Assembly (NCBI GenBank): GCA_932521035.1
Contig: OW051497.1
Span: 2,418,001 to 2,482,000, forward strand
DNA length: 64,000 nucleotides
Reading direction: 5' to 3'
DNA from: Oscheius dolichura
Lineage: Eukaryota > Nematoda > Chromadorea > Rhabditida > Rhabditidae
In this document: piece by piece, positions 38,368 through 50,300 of the stretch
Layout of the letters: every line of letters begins with the position of its first letter
Numbering within the stretch: the first letter of the stretch is position 1
Position numbers and translations under genes: made by a program
Notes under the pieces: generated by a model
Told to the model about the DNA's origin: nothing
Database searches by the model: none
Seen by the model: the letters and a program-made list of their open reading frames with translations, nothing else

Positions 38368-38505
38368 GGATTTTGTGATATGGGAGGATGTGTCGACGTT
38401 GCTCCTGACTGTTCCCTCCAAAACGCAATCTGTTCCAATCCCGCTCTAACCACCTTCGCTAACGCCAATTGCCAGAAAACGTGTGGCCTCTGCTCCCAGG
38501 ATTAG
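38368..38505 (+). CDS. ShKT-domain exon (partial gene)
   Basis: The plus strand has one complete ShKT motif: CVDVAPDC, then C-S-N-P, then NCQKTCGLC, with six cysteines in the usual spacing, followed by SQD and TAG (38503-38505). An in-frame stop lies just upstream (38351), so the exon begins after it. An acceptor at 38353-38386 is possible, but no 5' exon with signal peptide was found. The sequence is homologous at the DNA level to the minus-strand ShKT beside it, so the two lie head to head. Confidence 0.45.
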   Translation, partial: GFCDMGGCVDVAPDCSLQNAICSNPALTTFANANCQKTCGLCSQD

Positions 38506-38553
38506 TTAATCATTAAAAAGCTGAAAAGAAAATATACACGACGCTGTTGACTT

Positions 38554-38907
38554 TCAGATGGCATAGGGCATAGGTTGGACTGAGCATAGGCGCTTCGGTA
38601 AGTTGTGAAGGTCGGGGCTTTGTAGGTATTCCAGGTACCCGGCGTAGTCTTTGCTGGCAGCAATGCGGGCCACGTTGCAGCACAGTTGCTTCTTCTTCTG
38701 ACACTCCTCACCCACCGGTAGATCCTTGATCCCTCTGCTGACTTCTGGCATTGCTCATCTCGGATAATTCCTTTCACGCAGTACTCTATTCTGTTCTGCA
38801 ACATTTGAAAGATGCGGAAAAAAGAACAACTGTCAGTGGTAGCTCCTTGAGCTGCTAACTGTGTGCTGCAGAACGCGTATTATGAAAAGGACGGCGGAGA
38901 GGGCCAT
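38554..38907 (-). CDS. Small putative secreted Cys-containing protein
   Basis: ATG at 38907 gives a hydrophobic leader (MALSAVLFIIRVLQHT). Two short introns, with the second joining ATA-GA|gtactg to gtcag|C-AGA, bring it into the frame GEECQKKKQLCCN, then ARIAASKDYAGYLEYLQS, ending at TGA (38554-38556). The protein would be about 80 residues. The second splice is my inference; without it the frame continues into a less protein-like sequence. No family recognised. Neighbouring ShKT pieces make a cluster of small Cys-rich products plausible. Confidence 0.4.
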
Positions 38908-39642
38908 GACGAAACTGCCGCTGGTGGATTCCTTTGTCCTTGCTTCTTTCCGGAAAGACCCTTTTAAATATTGATTCCTAGCTATATTCCAACTGTTTGA
39001 GTGGCAGGAGCCCTTATCTGTAATCGATTAACCCTTTTCTCTGATTCACAACTATGCTTTATTTCACTTCTAATAGTTTTGGTCACATAAATCAATATAT
39101 TTACTCCAATAGTCAATGTTACGCAACATTATCTCTATACAGGACTTTGTTCTTCTTTTGAAATGATTCCGCTCTCTGCTTTTACGCGCCACCCGTAAAC
39201 CTGCTCCATGCTGCAGCGCATTCAATAACGTAAATGGCGGATATTAATCTGCAGCCCTTTTTCCCGCTCCCTACCCAATATTTTCTTCGCTTTTCCAACC
39301 GGGCATTTCCAATTAGCTTATCGATTTTGCCAAGATTTTGCCAAGATTTTGCCGCTTAGTTTTTGAATTTCTATCCATAGAGGAACAATCAGGGACCTAG
39401 GAAGCTAACAGTAAATTTTCCAAGAAAGTAAGGAGAAATACGCTAAGTGTTCGGCGTGTTCAATATTCAAAAGGGCACCAAAGACGGTGGACCCTTGTGA
39501 GAGCAGTCACCACTGCACTCAAACTGGGGGTTCATTCAAATTTTGTTTTAAATGCGATTTTCCTTCTTTAAAATTGAATCCCCATCCTTGGCACCCAGTG
39601 ATATCATATTTTAGATAGTTTACTAGACCAGCACGGGTAGTC
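38908..39642. other. Intergenic upstream of topoisomerase II
   Basis: Holds a triple 11-nt repeat (ATTTTGCCAAG, near 39326-39354) and the short copy of a dispersed repeat. TTTTAG at 39609-39614 is a possible 5' or trans-splice acceptor for the next gene. Confidence 0.5.
39388..39512 (+). repeat. Dispersed repeat, short copy
   Basis: Contains the two blocks of the element at 20644-21393 in the same order and orientation but separated by only about 36 nt, as if it were an internally deleted derivative. Confidence 0.5.
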
Positions 39643-42600
39643 ATGTCAAACGATGTTGACCCTCGTCCTGGGCTTAGTAACCTCCACGATGAAGAAACTC
39701 CGAAAAGGGCTGGAAGACTGAAAAAGGATAAACACCCAGAAGGGCCCTCGGAGAAAACAAGCGATGCGGCCACAGCAACATGTGAGTTTCTCTTCTGTTT
39801 ATTCTTTTCAATGGTACAATTTTCAGCTAGTACTAATGAAGTTAGGCCCGACAATGATAGAAATATCTTCACCAGCATCGATAATCTCAAAACTAAAACG
39901 AATACGGTTGAGCTCGTGTATCAAAAGAAAACCCAGCTAGAGCATATCCTTATTCGTCCGGATACTTATGTCGGGTCCGTGCAGTACATAGACCAAGAGG
40001 TAGGCTACTCCCTTTCTTTACTATTTACTATTTGCTTTTAGTCTATGTGGGTGTATGACAACATAACAGAGACTATTGTCCAGCGAAAAATTCGATATGT
40101 TCCTGCTTTGTACAAAATCTTTGACGAAATACTGGTAAATGCTGCGGACAACAAACAACGGGATCCTAAAATGAGTATGATTAAAGTAAACATTAACAAG
40201 TAAGCCTTTCAATAAGACCTTAAATTCAGATATGATTCAGAGAGACTAACACTATTTCTGTATATAACAATGGAAAAGGTATCCCCGTCGTCATGCATAA
40301 AGGGGAGAACATGTTTGTGCCAGAGCTCATCTTTGGAACGCTGTTGACTTCTTCAAATTACAACGATTCTGAAAAAAAGGTGCTCTACTGACTACTTCTC
40401 TCTTTATAAACTGATTCAGGTCACTGGAGGACGTAATGGTTATGGCGCCAAACTTTGTAACATATTTTCTAAAGAATTCACCCTCGAAACGTCGAGTAAA
40501 GAGTATGGAAAGGCGTTTAAACAGACTTGGATAAATTCCATGACGAAAGACAAGGAGCCTCAAGTTATAAAGTGCACCGTTGAAGATTATACCAAGGTAC
40601 GCCTACATTTACTTTTATATTTAACTCTTTAGGTCACGTTTAAACCAGATTTGTCTAAATTCAACATGACTGAGTTGGATGATGACATTGTAGGCTTAAT
40701 GATGAGGAGAGCGTTCGATGTGGCGGGAAGTACCCAAGGGATAAGGGTCTATTTGAATGGAAAGGCCGTCCCGGTATGTATTTCTCGTTTACAAATGAAT
40801 AAGAGTGCTCTTATAGGTGCAAGGCTTCAAACAATATGTTGAGATGTACATGAAGGGAACATCTTCTGAAGATACAGATGTGATATACGAGAAGGTGGGC
40901 GACAGATGGGAAGTTGCTCTGACGGCTTCGGACCAAAACTTCAAACAAGTCTCCTTCGTGAACAGTATTGCTACAACACGAGGTGGTACCCACGTGGACT
41001 ACATTGCCGACCAGATCTGCCGGAGCATGATCTCCAACATACGGAAGAAAACGGAAAAGAGTACTGTTACAGTCAGAGCATCCGAGGTAAGAATTGTACC
41101 TTTTTCCTTCATTTATTGAGCAATTTCAGATAAAACCACATTTATGGCTCTTTGTCAATTGTCTCATCGAAAATCCGTCATTCGATTCTCAGACAAAGGA
41201 AACGTTGACATCGAAGTCCAACGCTTTCGGGACCCGATGCGAGCTGTCCGACCTCTTCTTCAAAAAAGCTAATAAGTGTGGTATCGTCGAGTCCGTACTT
41301 GCTTGGGTGGAGTATAAGCAAAGAGAAGACCTGAGGAAGCTGTACACCCTGGAGAAGGGAACCAAGCTGACGGTTCGCTCCATTCTCGAGCTTTATTTTT
41401 CATTTTAAGGGCATTCCGAAGTTGGAGGACGCCAACGACGCGGGGACAGAAGAGCACTCCCAGGAGTGCACCCTCATCGTGACTGAGGGGGATTCGGCCA
41501 AGACCCTAGCCGTATCAGGATTGGCGGTGGTCGGACGGGACCGCTATGGGGTCTTCCCATTGAGAGGCAAGCTGTTGAATGTCAGGGAAGGGAACATGAA
41601 ACAGGTAGGAACAACCGCTCTTTTGTTTAAATAAAAACTCTATTAAGATGGCCGAAAACCAAGAAATTAATGCCTTGGTAAAGATTCTGGGCCTCCAATA
41701 TGGCAAAAAATATGAAACCGCCGAAGACTTTAAAACTCTTCGGTATGGCAAAGTCATGATTATGGCTGATCAGGTAATTTTCTGTCTGTACCTTCAAAAT
41801 TGTTCTTGTTTTAGGACCAGGATGGCAGCCACATTAAAGGGCTGGTCATCAACTTCATCCACCACAGCTGGCCCTCCCTTATCCATAACGGCTTTATGGA
41901 ACAATTTATCACCCCCATTATCAAAGCCTTCAGAGGAAGCGAGGAGCTGTCTTTCTTCTCTATTCCCGGATTCAAAGAGTGGCAAAGGAATACTCCTAAT
42001 TCTGATAAATACACCACTAAATACTACAAAGGATTGGGTTAGAGCACCTGTTTATTTTTTATTTAATTTTGTGGTATAGGTACCTCAACTTCCAAAGAGG
42101 CGAAGGAATACTTCTCAGATATGGCCCGTCACAGGATTAAGTTCCGCTATGCTGGAGAGGAAGACGACGCCGCCGTCATGATGGCCTTCTCTAAGAAAGA
42201 GACTGATAAACGAAAACAATGGCTCAATAAATGGATGGCTGAGAAAACAGTCCGACGTGCTCAAGGACTCGAAGAAGAGCACCTCTACAATAACGACACG
42301 AGGAGTGTGACCTACTCCGAATTCATCAACAAAGAGCTTGTTCTATTTTCGAATACAGATAATGAGCGGTCTATTCCATCTTTAGTTGATGGACTGAAGC
42401 CTGGTCAGCGAAAGGTTTGCCTGCTTTTTTCCTGTATGAATATCCTATTTTAGATAATTTTCACCTGCTTCAAACGTGCAGACAAGCGTGAAGTTAAAGT
42501 AGCTCAACTTGCCGGAGCTGTTGGTGAATTGTCTGCCTATCATCACGGCGAAGCATCTCTCATGGGGGCCATTGTTAACTTGGCACAGGTAGTCTCCCTT

Positions 42601-45600
42601 AGTTAAATTTCAATATCGGATCATAGGATTTTGTTGGATCTAACAATATCAATCTCCTCCTTCCCCTCGGTCAGTTCGGTACTCGTCTCCAAGGCGGAAA
42701 AGACAGCGCCAGTCCTCGTTACATCTTTACAAAACTGAAGTAAGAGCTCTTTTATATATTCCTATTGCCGTTTCAGCCCAATTACAAGAGTCTTGTTCCC
42801 AGCAGCAGATGAAAATGTTCTCCGATTCCTCTACGAAGACAATCAAAGAATAGAGCCTGAGTGGTACTGCCCAATCATCCCCACTGTTCTAGTCAACGGT
42901 GCCTTGGGAATTGGAACTGCCTGGTCTACTAGCATTCCTAATTACAATCCACGTCAAGTGGTGGAAAATATTCGAAGACTCATCCAAGGCCGAGACCAAA
43001 TACCTTTGGTTTGTTTTCATTTTTAAAATTAATTTTAGTTGATTTTAGGAACCATGGTACAAAGGTTTTACGGGAGAAATCATCCGACTCGACAATCATC
43101 GATTTATTTGTAATGGAGAAGTCTCTGTGCTTGACAACAAAACTATCGAGATTACGGAACTACCTGTCAAGGTGTGGACTCAAGCATATAAGGAACTAGT
43201 GATTGAACCAGCAGTCGACGATAAAGAAAAAGGTTTCAAAGGACCAATTCCCTTGTCAAGGCGAGCTATTTCATTTAATATAAGTTTACGTACTTTATTT
43301 CAGCTTCAAGGAGTACCATACCGACACCACAGTTCGTTTCCTTTGCTCCCTGGGTTACCCTCTGAGGACTGAGGATGATAAGAAGAATCTCCACAGGACG
43401 TTGAAGTTGCAAACGGTCATTAGCACAAATTGCATGGTTCTCTACGACGGCGCGGGCTGTCTTCGAAAATTCAATACTCCCGAAGAAATCTGTGAAGAAT
43501 TCTTCGAAATTAGAAAACAGAAGTACATTGAGAGGAAGGCATTCGTCGAAGGAATGTTGAAGGCTCAAAGCGACCGTCTTTCCAACCAGGTATATTTTTA
43601 ATTCACCCTTACTTATTCTCATTTTCAGGCTCGATTCATTGTAGCCAAGATCAAGGGTGATGTTATCCTGGAGGATAAGACGAAGTCCAGTATTCTGGAA
43701 CAAATGACAAAGTTAAAGTTTGACCCGGATCCGGTGAAGAAGTGGAAAGTCCAACAGAAAGAAAAATTGGGAGAAGAAGAGGTGGAACAGATGGAGAGGG
43801 AAGAATCTAGCGAGGAGAATGAACTTGGCGAAATAATTAAAAAGAGCAAGGAAGAGACCGAGCTGGACAAAAAGCTCGCCCCTTACGAATATTTGCTTAG
43901 CTTGGCTATGATCAAGGTGTCCACTGAAGAAAAGCAGAAACTTCTAAAGGTAGGCCTCAATTTGATCCCGGGTTAACAGTTGCTGTTCCAGGCAAGCGAG
44001 AATAAACTGATAGAGCTCAAGGAAATTCAAAAGAAATCCTGGGCTGACCTATGGGAGGACGATTTGAAGAAGTTTCTAGATATGCTTGACAAGAGTGAGG
44101 AGCAAGGGAAGAAGGACCGTGAAGCTGATCTTTTGAAGAAGGCTGGATTGAAAGGACACCCCTCTCAGGGAATTTCATCGGAGATCTACCCCTCTAAGAA
44201 TGGACAGCGAGTCGTTCCGTTTGTTGACCAGGCCATGAAAGACAAATACGAGAAGATGGACGCTTCCAAGCTGCTTAAGACACCAAGAGTGCGGAAAGGT
44301 CCTAAAACACCGAAAACGGTTAATGGCAAAAATAGCAGTGCCAAAACACCCGTAAGTTTTCTTTTTCCATTCAGTATATGCCTCTGGTTTTCAGAAATCT
44401 GGGAAAGTGAAGAAGGACGAATGGAATTCTGACCAGTCCGAGAGCGAAGGAGAAGAGATTGAAGAGGATCCTTTTGAAGACGAAGAGGAAGAAATCACCA
44501 GTAGCCGCGAAAGTGTGAGTTCGTCATCCCTTTACCCTCTCACCTAATCAGTGCCGGGGTGACCGGTGTTTACTGCGCCCCGCTCTCGGGCGATCAATAA
44601 TCCGCATTTTCAGCTCGTCCGTGCTCGTGGCCAAGCGAACGGCTCACGTATGGCGGAAGAGGCCAAGAATGGGTCACTTCGATGCTCCTCCTCGGTCAGT
44701 TTTCTTTTTATATTCAATTAATTACCGTTTACAGGCATCCAGCAGTCATGGAGAAGTTAATGACGGTAATCCGCAAGAGAAGCGTGGGCCGAGAGCAAGA
44801 ACCTACGAAGAGCTGGTGGAGGAGAAACGCCGTCGTACGGAAAAACTAGACAAGGAAGATAGTCGTGGCGGAAGAAAAAGGAAGAGGGAACCTTCGCCGG
44901 AAGAGGAAGAGGAGGATTCATATGATTCGGATGATTCGGTTATCGTCATACCGCCGGTGCGCTTATTCCAATTCACTTTCATCTGATTCTTTTAGCCAAA
45001 CGCTTGTCCGTTTATCCCGAATTGGAAACCGAGAGAGCATTCTCCCAAACCAGAAGAGCCAACGAGGCCTTTTGCTCAAGCCATCAAAGATCCCCTGTAC
45101 CAGCTTCCACCGGAACCGGAAGACGCGGAAGAATTTATTCACCAATTTCACTTAGCCAGGGATCCGGACTACATAAAACATGCTCAAGAGAAGTTGGACA
45201 ACGCAATAGCTCAGGAGCGGGAGAGAGGGGTGCCTACCTACAAGGCGACAGCATTTCCGATATATTATGATACTCCCAAACCTTCTCTTAAGCGGCAATC
45301 TTCCACTTTCGATGTCTGTTTATTTTGTTAATTTCTATTAATTGTTTTAATTCCAGAGTCCGACTGCTTCTGCTCAGAAGCGACGTACTACACTAACTCC
45401 TAGCGGCCCCGTAATTATTGATACATGTTCTTCATTTTTATTAACATTTCAGAAAAATAAGGCAGGCGGTGGTTTCAGTAATAAGGACATTATGAGCTGG
45501 ATCGACGGTGCTAGAAAACGTTGCGGAATGAGCAGCAGAATTGAACAAGAGGTATGCCTGTTAGCAGCCAGTTTTTCATTTGTTGCATTTAGGAAAAGGC

Positions 45601-47178
45601 CCCTGTTCAAAGAGAGGAACCCCCTAAGACACCTCCTCCTATAAAAGATGAAGATTTTGAAGCCGAATGGGCTAAAGAGCCTGCATACGAACCCGAGGTG
45701 GCAGACCTGATCTTCGGTAGAGAACCGGTACATTTAGTTAAATAATTCCGTTAATTTTTTTATTATAGAAGCCTGTTCAAAGGAAAGCGCCTTCCATGAT
45801 GGAAGCCCCTACCAGAGGACAAAAGCCAACAAGTAGTGCCGCGGCTAAGAAACCTGCAGTAGAAGCAGAAGTGGAGGGGCTTACTACTCCCCAAAAAGCG
45901 GTAAATTTAGCTGCGTATTCCTTTTAATTATTTGTGTTCAGTCCAAGGAAAAGGCGCCTGTAGAGAAGAAGGTGGCTGTCAAGAAACAAACACCTGCCCG
46001 TGGATCAAAACTAGGAACTAGTGCTGTGAAGTCTGAAGCCGAGCCAGAGGCGGAGGAAACAGTAGCAAATGTCGAAGAGGTAAATATAATTGAGGTTCTT
46101 TTATCTGTCCAAATTTCAGATGGCTGAAGAAGAGGTTGCTGATAATCCTGAGTCTCCCAAGAAGCATACTGCTTCCAGGGGAAGGAAGCCAAAAACAAGT
46201 GCCACAGTGGGACCGGCCGATCCAGAAGTAGACGAGCCACCTCACAGTGAAGAGGTAAATTTAGTTGCACATATCTTCAAATTGTTTTTTTAGACGGCCG
46301 AGAGAACAGTTCAGATGGCAGAAACGTCGGTGAAACGGGCTTCAACCAGGCAGCGCAAGACGAAGAAGAGCACTGTGGCTGAGGAAGTCGAAAAACAGGT
46401 CCAGGAGAACGAACCGGAAAATACAGCCAACGACGAACAGGTGCATTTACCTATCCAATTTCACTAATTTGATTTAATTCAGGCGAACGAGGAGGATGTG
46501 GTTGAAAGAGAGGTGCCGCCTAAGAAGCAAACTCCTCGTGGTGGTCGAACGACAAGAAGAAGTGCTGCCGCCAAAGAGCCTCAACCCCAAGCAGATGAAC
46601 AAGAAAATGAAACAAATGAGGAAAAAGTAATTTTGTATGCAGATTCCCGTTAACATCAATTATTTCAGAAAGAAAAGGAAGAGCGTTCTGAAAAAGTTGG
46701 GAAGCAAACATCTGCCATGCCACGCCAAGCGAGAAGAAGCATCGCCGCCAAGGAGCCTCTCCCAGAGGAAAACGAGCAAGCCAACGAAACAAATGATAAT
46801 AAGGTGATTTCATTTGATATCTCCTACCTTCTTGGATTTTAGAAGGATGACGAGGATGCTGGGAAAGCTGTGAAGCAAACCCCTGCTAGACGAGGTCAGC
46901 CAAGAAAAAGCGCTGTTGCCCAGGAGCCCGAAGCGGAAGTGGACCAACCGGAAGAGAACGAACAGGCCAATACGACTGCTGAGCCTGAGGTTAATCCAGA
47001 TATACCACTCTTCCATACGTTCCCGTTACAGCAAAACGAGCCTGGAACTTCGGCAAGGCGTGCATCTGGTCGCCGAGCAAAACCCAAGCGCAAGTTTCCT
47101 TCTGAAGAACCTGAAAACGAAGAAAAGCAGAAGGCTACTCCTGGGCGTCCTAAGCGGCAGATGGCCAAGAGGACGTAA
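39643..47178 (+). CDS. top-2: DNA topoisomerase II with extended repeat-rich C-terminus
   Basis: ATG 39643 ([10 protein letters not shown]), TAA 47176-47178. The catalytic core is complete: GHKL ATPase ([44 protein letters not shown]), transducer, TOPRIM ([39 protein letters not shown]), winged helix with the active-site Tyr in SASPRYIFT, tower and coiled coil ([14 protein letters not shown]). It passes one DNA duplex through another in the nucleus. From about 44340 a tail rich in Lys, Glu, Pro and Ser begins, including an odd [12 protein letters not shown] segment (about 44998) and then repeated exons. I estimate about 2,000 residues against about 1,500 usual. The intron at 43261 starts with GC (TCA-AG|gcgagc), needed to keep the conserved [10 protein letters not shown] in frame. 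Introns are otherwise GT-AG and mostly about 40 nt. Confidence 0.93.
45593..47178 (+). repeat. Tandem symmetric exon repeats in the topoisomerase II tail
   Basis: Exons 45593-45727, 45769-45900, 45942-46079, 46120-46254, 46294-46440, 46483-46626, 46669-46803 and 46843-47178 all start and end in phase 0. The first seven are 132-147 nt long. From the third on, most carry a core like KKQTPARG or RQARRS, a basic patch, Ser/Ala, and an acidic end such as PEAEE. Introns between them are about 37-42 nt and several begin GTAAATWTA or GTGATT. The RGRKPK and GRPKR pieces resemble AT-hooks. Confidence 0.7.
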
Positions 47179-47375
47179 TTGCCTTCGTCAAAGTTAGCAT
47201 TCCTTTATCATTTCGATATCCGATTTTGTGATCTCATTTTAATAGTGATCTGTTTGTTTCCTACTTTGAATATGTAGCCATAAAATGATATGTCTTTATT
47301 AGGATATCTCGTGAAACCAAAGAAAAGAGTTATGTAGCCCATTGTTGCCATTTCAAACTAATCTTTGTAGACTAT

Positions 47376-47381
47376 AATAAA
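47376..47381 (+). other. Polyadenylation signal AATAAA after topoisomerase II
   Basis: AATAAA about 200 nt after the stop codon, in AT-rich sequence. Confidence 0.4.
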
Positions 47382-50300
47382 CACGCTTTTAGTCGATAGC
47401 GAATAACGAACCAAAAAAACCAAAACTGTCACAAGATCTTGAGGATTCAGTTCAGAAGGGAGGTTCTACGGTTGAGCTGTATCCCCACTTGAGGACGTAT
47501 CACCGGAGCAGACGGCTTGTGTTGGAAGAGTTTCACTCTTTTCCGCCTTTTTCGGTCACTTCTCTCTAGCTTCTCTGTTTTGTGTTTCAGCTCAAAGTGC
47601 CCTGCCCATTATCCCGAAGAAAGATGAGCAGTTATAGCTCTCTCATAGCGCTGTAGGCTTTTTGAATGGCCCTCTTCGGGGCAGTTTTGCAGCTCTCTCT
47701 CCTCTCGGCATTGTCATAATGTCCTCTCGAGGTCTTCCAGTGGACAACAGCAGAAATATGAGTCGACTGCCTAAGGGCTATCTGTTGCGCCAGCTGCGAT
47801 AAAAACCCTCGCATATCTTTCACTACAATCTGGCTCTAGGGGAACTCACTTCCGGGGACTAGAATATAGTGCCCCACTTTATCACATTTCCTGCAATCCG
47901 GGAGAGAACGTATGGCTTTTAAAAAGCTTGTGTTCCTTCGCCACTTCAGAACAGTAACCGTCAAGCTATTACGCAGTTTCCCTCAAATATTTGACTACTT
48001 CCTAGCATACATTCTGGCCTTTGACGTTTACTATAGTTTTTACAGAACTAGTGGGGCATTCTCCTCCTTTTTCCCTACCATTCAACCGATGGAAAATGCT
48101 TCAAATAATCGAAAAGCCAGAGGCAAAAATAATGGAAAGCCGTTAAACGCAGCCCTAACAAAAAGCGCGTGTACTGCCAGCGCGTTGTTCAAACATGAAA
48201 CCGCTGCGATTTCTCTATACACTCAGTCAAAATTTTGACCATCCGGCTGTCACGTGGCGGATTTTATCCCAATCCCAATTTATTTGTTTCCCTGTATCCG
48301 TGTTTCACGGGTGGGAACCAGACTACATTTTCCGGTGGTGGCTATACTTTTTCCTCATCTCTTGGATATTCCCTCCCGCTTCTTCGTCTCCTATCTAATC
48401 CCTCACCCCCATCTTGACGACTCGCATATCCGGCGACAGGAAATTACCTCCTTCGCATATCTTTAGCCTCCTGCTGCGCCCAATCTCATACTTTCTAAAT
48501 GGGGTCTCCGGCTTCTTTCTCACAAGACATCCTTCCAAGTTCATACTTTGACGGGTTTCTTTAAATGTCATTTATTTATAGACTATTTCATAATGTACAT
48601 TTTGGAACTTTGAGCAAGAACTGTGTGTTATGAAAATCCGCCCGGAATAAACCGGTTGATTCGTCACTATGTTCAGTGTCCATAACTGTCGAGAGAGTGT
48701 GTCATGACCTATGAGACATAAAGCACGGGCTATTATTACATAATAACAAGGAACCAGACGGACACTTGGAAGAGTAGTCTTCGCTACTTCTCGCTCCCTA
48801 CCCCAATGAACCAAATCACATTTTTCAAAGGGTCTTTGAGTTGTGCTTTTTCTCTCTTTTCTCTCTTCTAACATTGACTCACGCTCGTCAAGTGATTTTC
48901 CCAAGTTTCTGCAGAAACCGGGAACAAAAGAAAATAGAACAAAGACGAGTGACCTGCGCTAAGTCCTTGGAAATTGCTCTTTTCCTCCGATTTGTGACAT
49001 TCATCCTAGAAGGGTTACAGTAACCAAGGAATTAGAACTTTTTCCCACTTCCTGGCCTATTCCTGGCCCTGACAATCCATGCCGGATAATCTCACGGAAA
49101 AACAAAAGCCAACTCGTGATGACAATATATGCCATTCGCCATTTCCATAGAAGATTAGTATCCCCTAGAATAGAAATCATAGTTCCTTTTTATGCGCGGT
49201 CCTCTTCTCCCCTCGTATTTTCCTCTCTCTGACTATATTATGGCGATGTTTTTCCCCGTTCTCCACGGCTTACACTTGGCTGCATCAAGCAATTTTTGCC
49301 GGGGGAAGAATGTGAAACCCATTGGAATAACGGAGCGCCGAAGTGATCATCATTGTCGGCTTTTTCCTACATTTGCACAGATGGGCGCGAGGTATCCGTT
49401 GGAAAATGCGCCTCTCTCTCTCTTTCTCTCGTTCGCATGTGGTCACAAACCAGTCTTTTGCCTATATTGATCTCTTCTCACGAGACCACCCTGAAATATG
49501 AATCAGTCCTCTTGTCCTCTTAGTCATAACAATCCGGAGAATTACCTCTCTTTGACACTCTGACACACTCCGCGGAATGTTTTCTTGGGGGAGGACAGGG
49601 GTCATCTCGGGTTCATTCTCGGCAGCGAGGTGTTTGCCAAGTTGACACAAAATGAACCTCCGCCAGTACTTTTCGACCGTCCGGATTCGGCAGATTGCCT
49701 TTGGAAAAGGGAAAAAGACTTGATTGCATCAATTCAGCAGACTGACACCTGCACTATGGCTGATTATATTTGGCTATATACCCTCTCCCCGTGAAAACAG
49801 CAGCTCTTTTCATTGCATAAAATTCATCCGATGTTATTCTATTCAGAATAGATTAAACGGAACCCCTTCCTCTCTGGCAGCTAGTCATACTGAAAAGGAA
49901 CTTTAAGAACAGTAAAGTATCTAGTACCCTGGCTTATAAAGTTTAATGTACTCCTTTGAGGGCAAACGAAGCCGATTGTCTGTCCCGAAACAAAGGAATC
50001 GTTTGAAAAAATGTGCAGCCTCCTTAGCTGCATTTTTGGCAGTCCATTTACTCTATGTTGCAAAGAGAAGAAGAAAAACTGAGCCATTGATATGCCAAAG
50101 GCGGGATTCAATTCCGCGGGTAAATGGAAGGCATTCTCCTTGCATTCCTCGCAGCCATTTTCAGATGAATTATTCTCTCTTCCGTCTTTTTCTTTCCAGT
50201 AGCTTTAGGGAAGAGTCCGTGAAGGAAATAACAAGGGAAGCAGACAGCTTCCCATCTGCACAACTCTGGATTAATGTAATTTCAATAAGGGGAAATCTCT

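Noticed and set aside
47912..48238. 108-codon open frame after topoisomerase II
   Set aside because: No motif, no splice sites and no homologous feel; length is within chance for this base composition.
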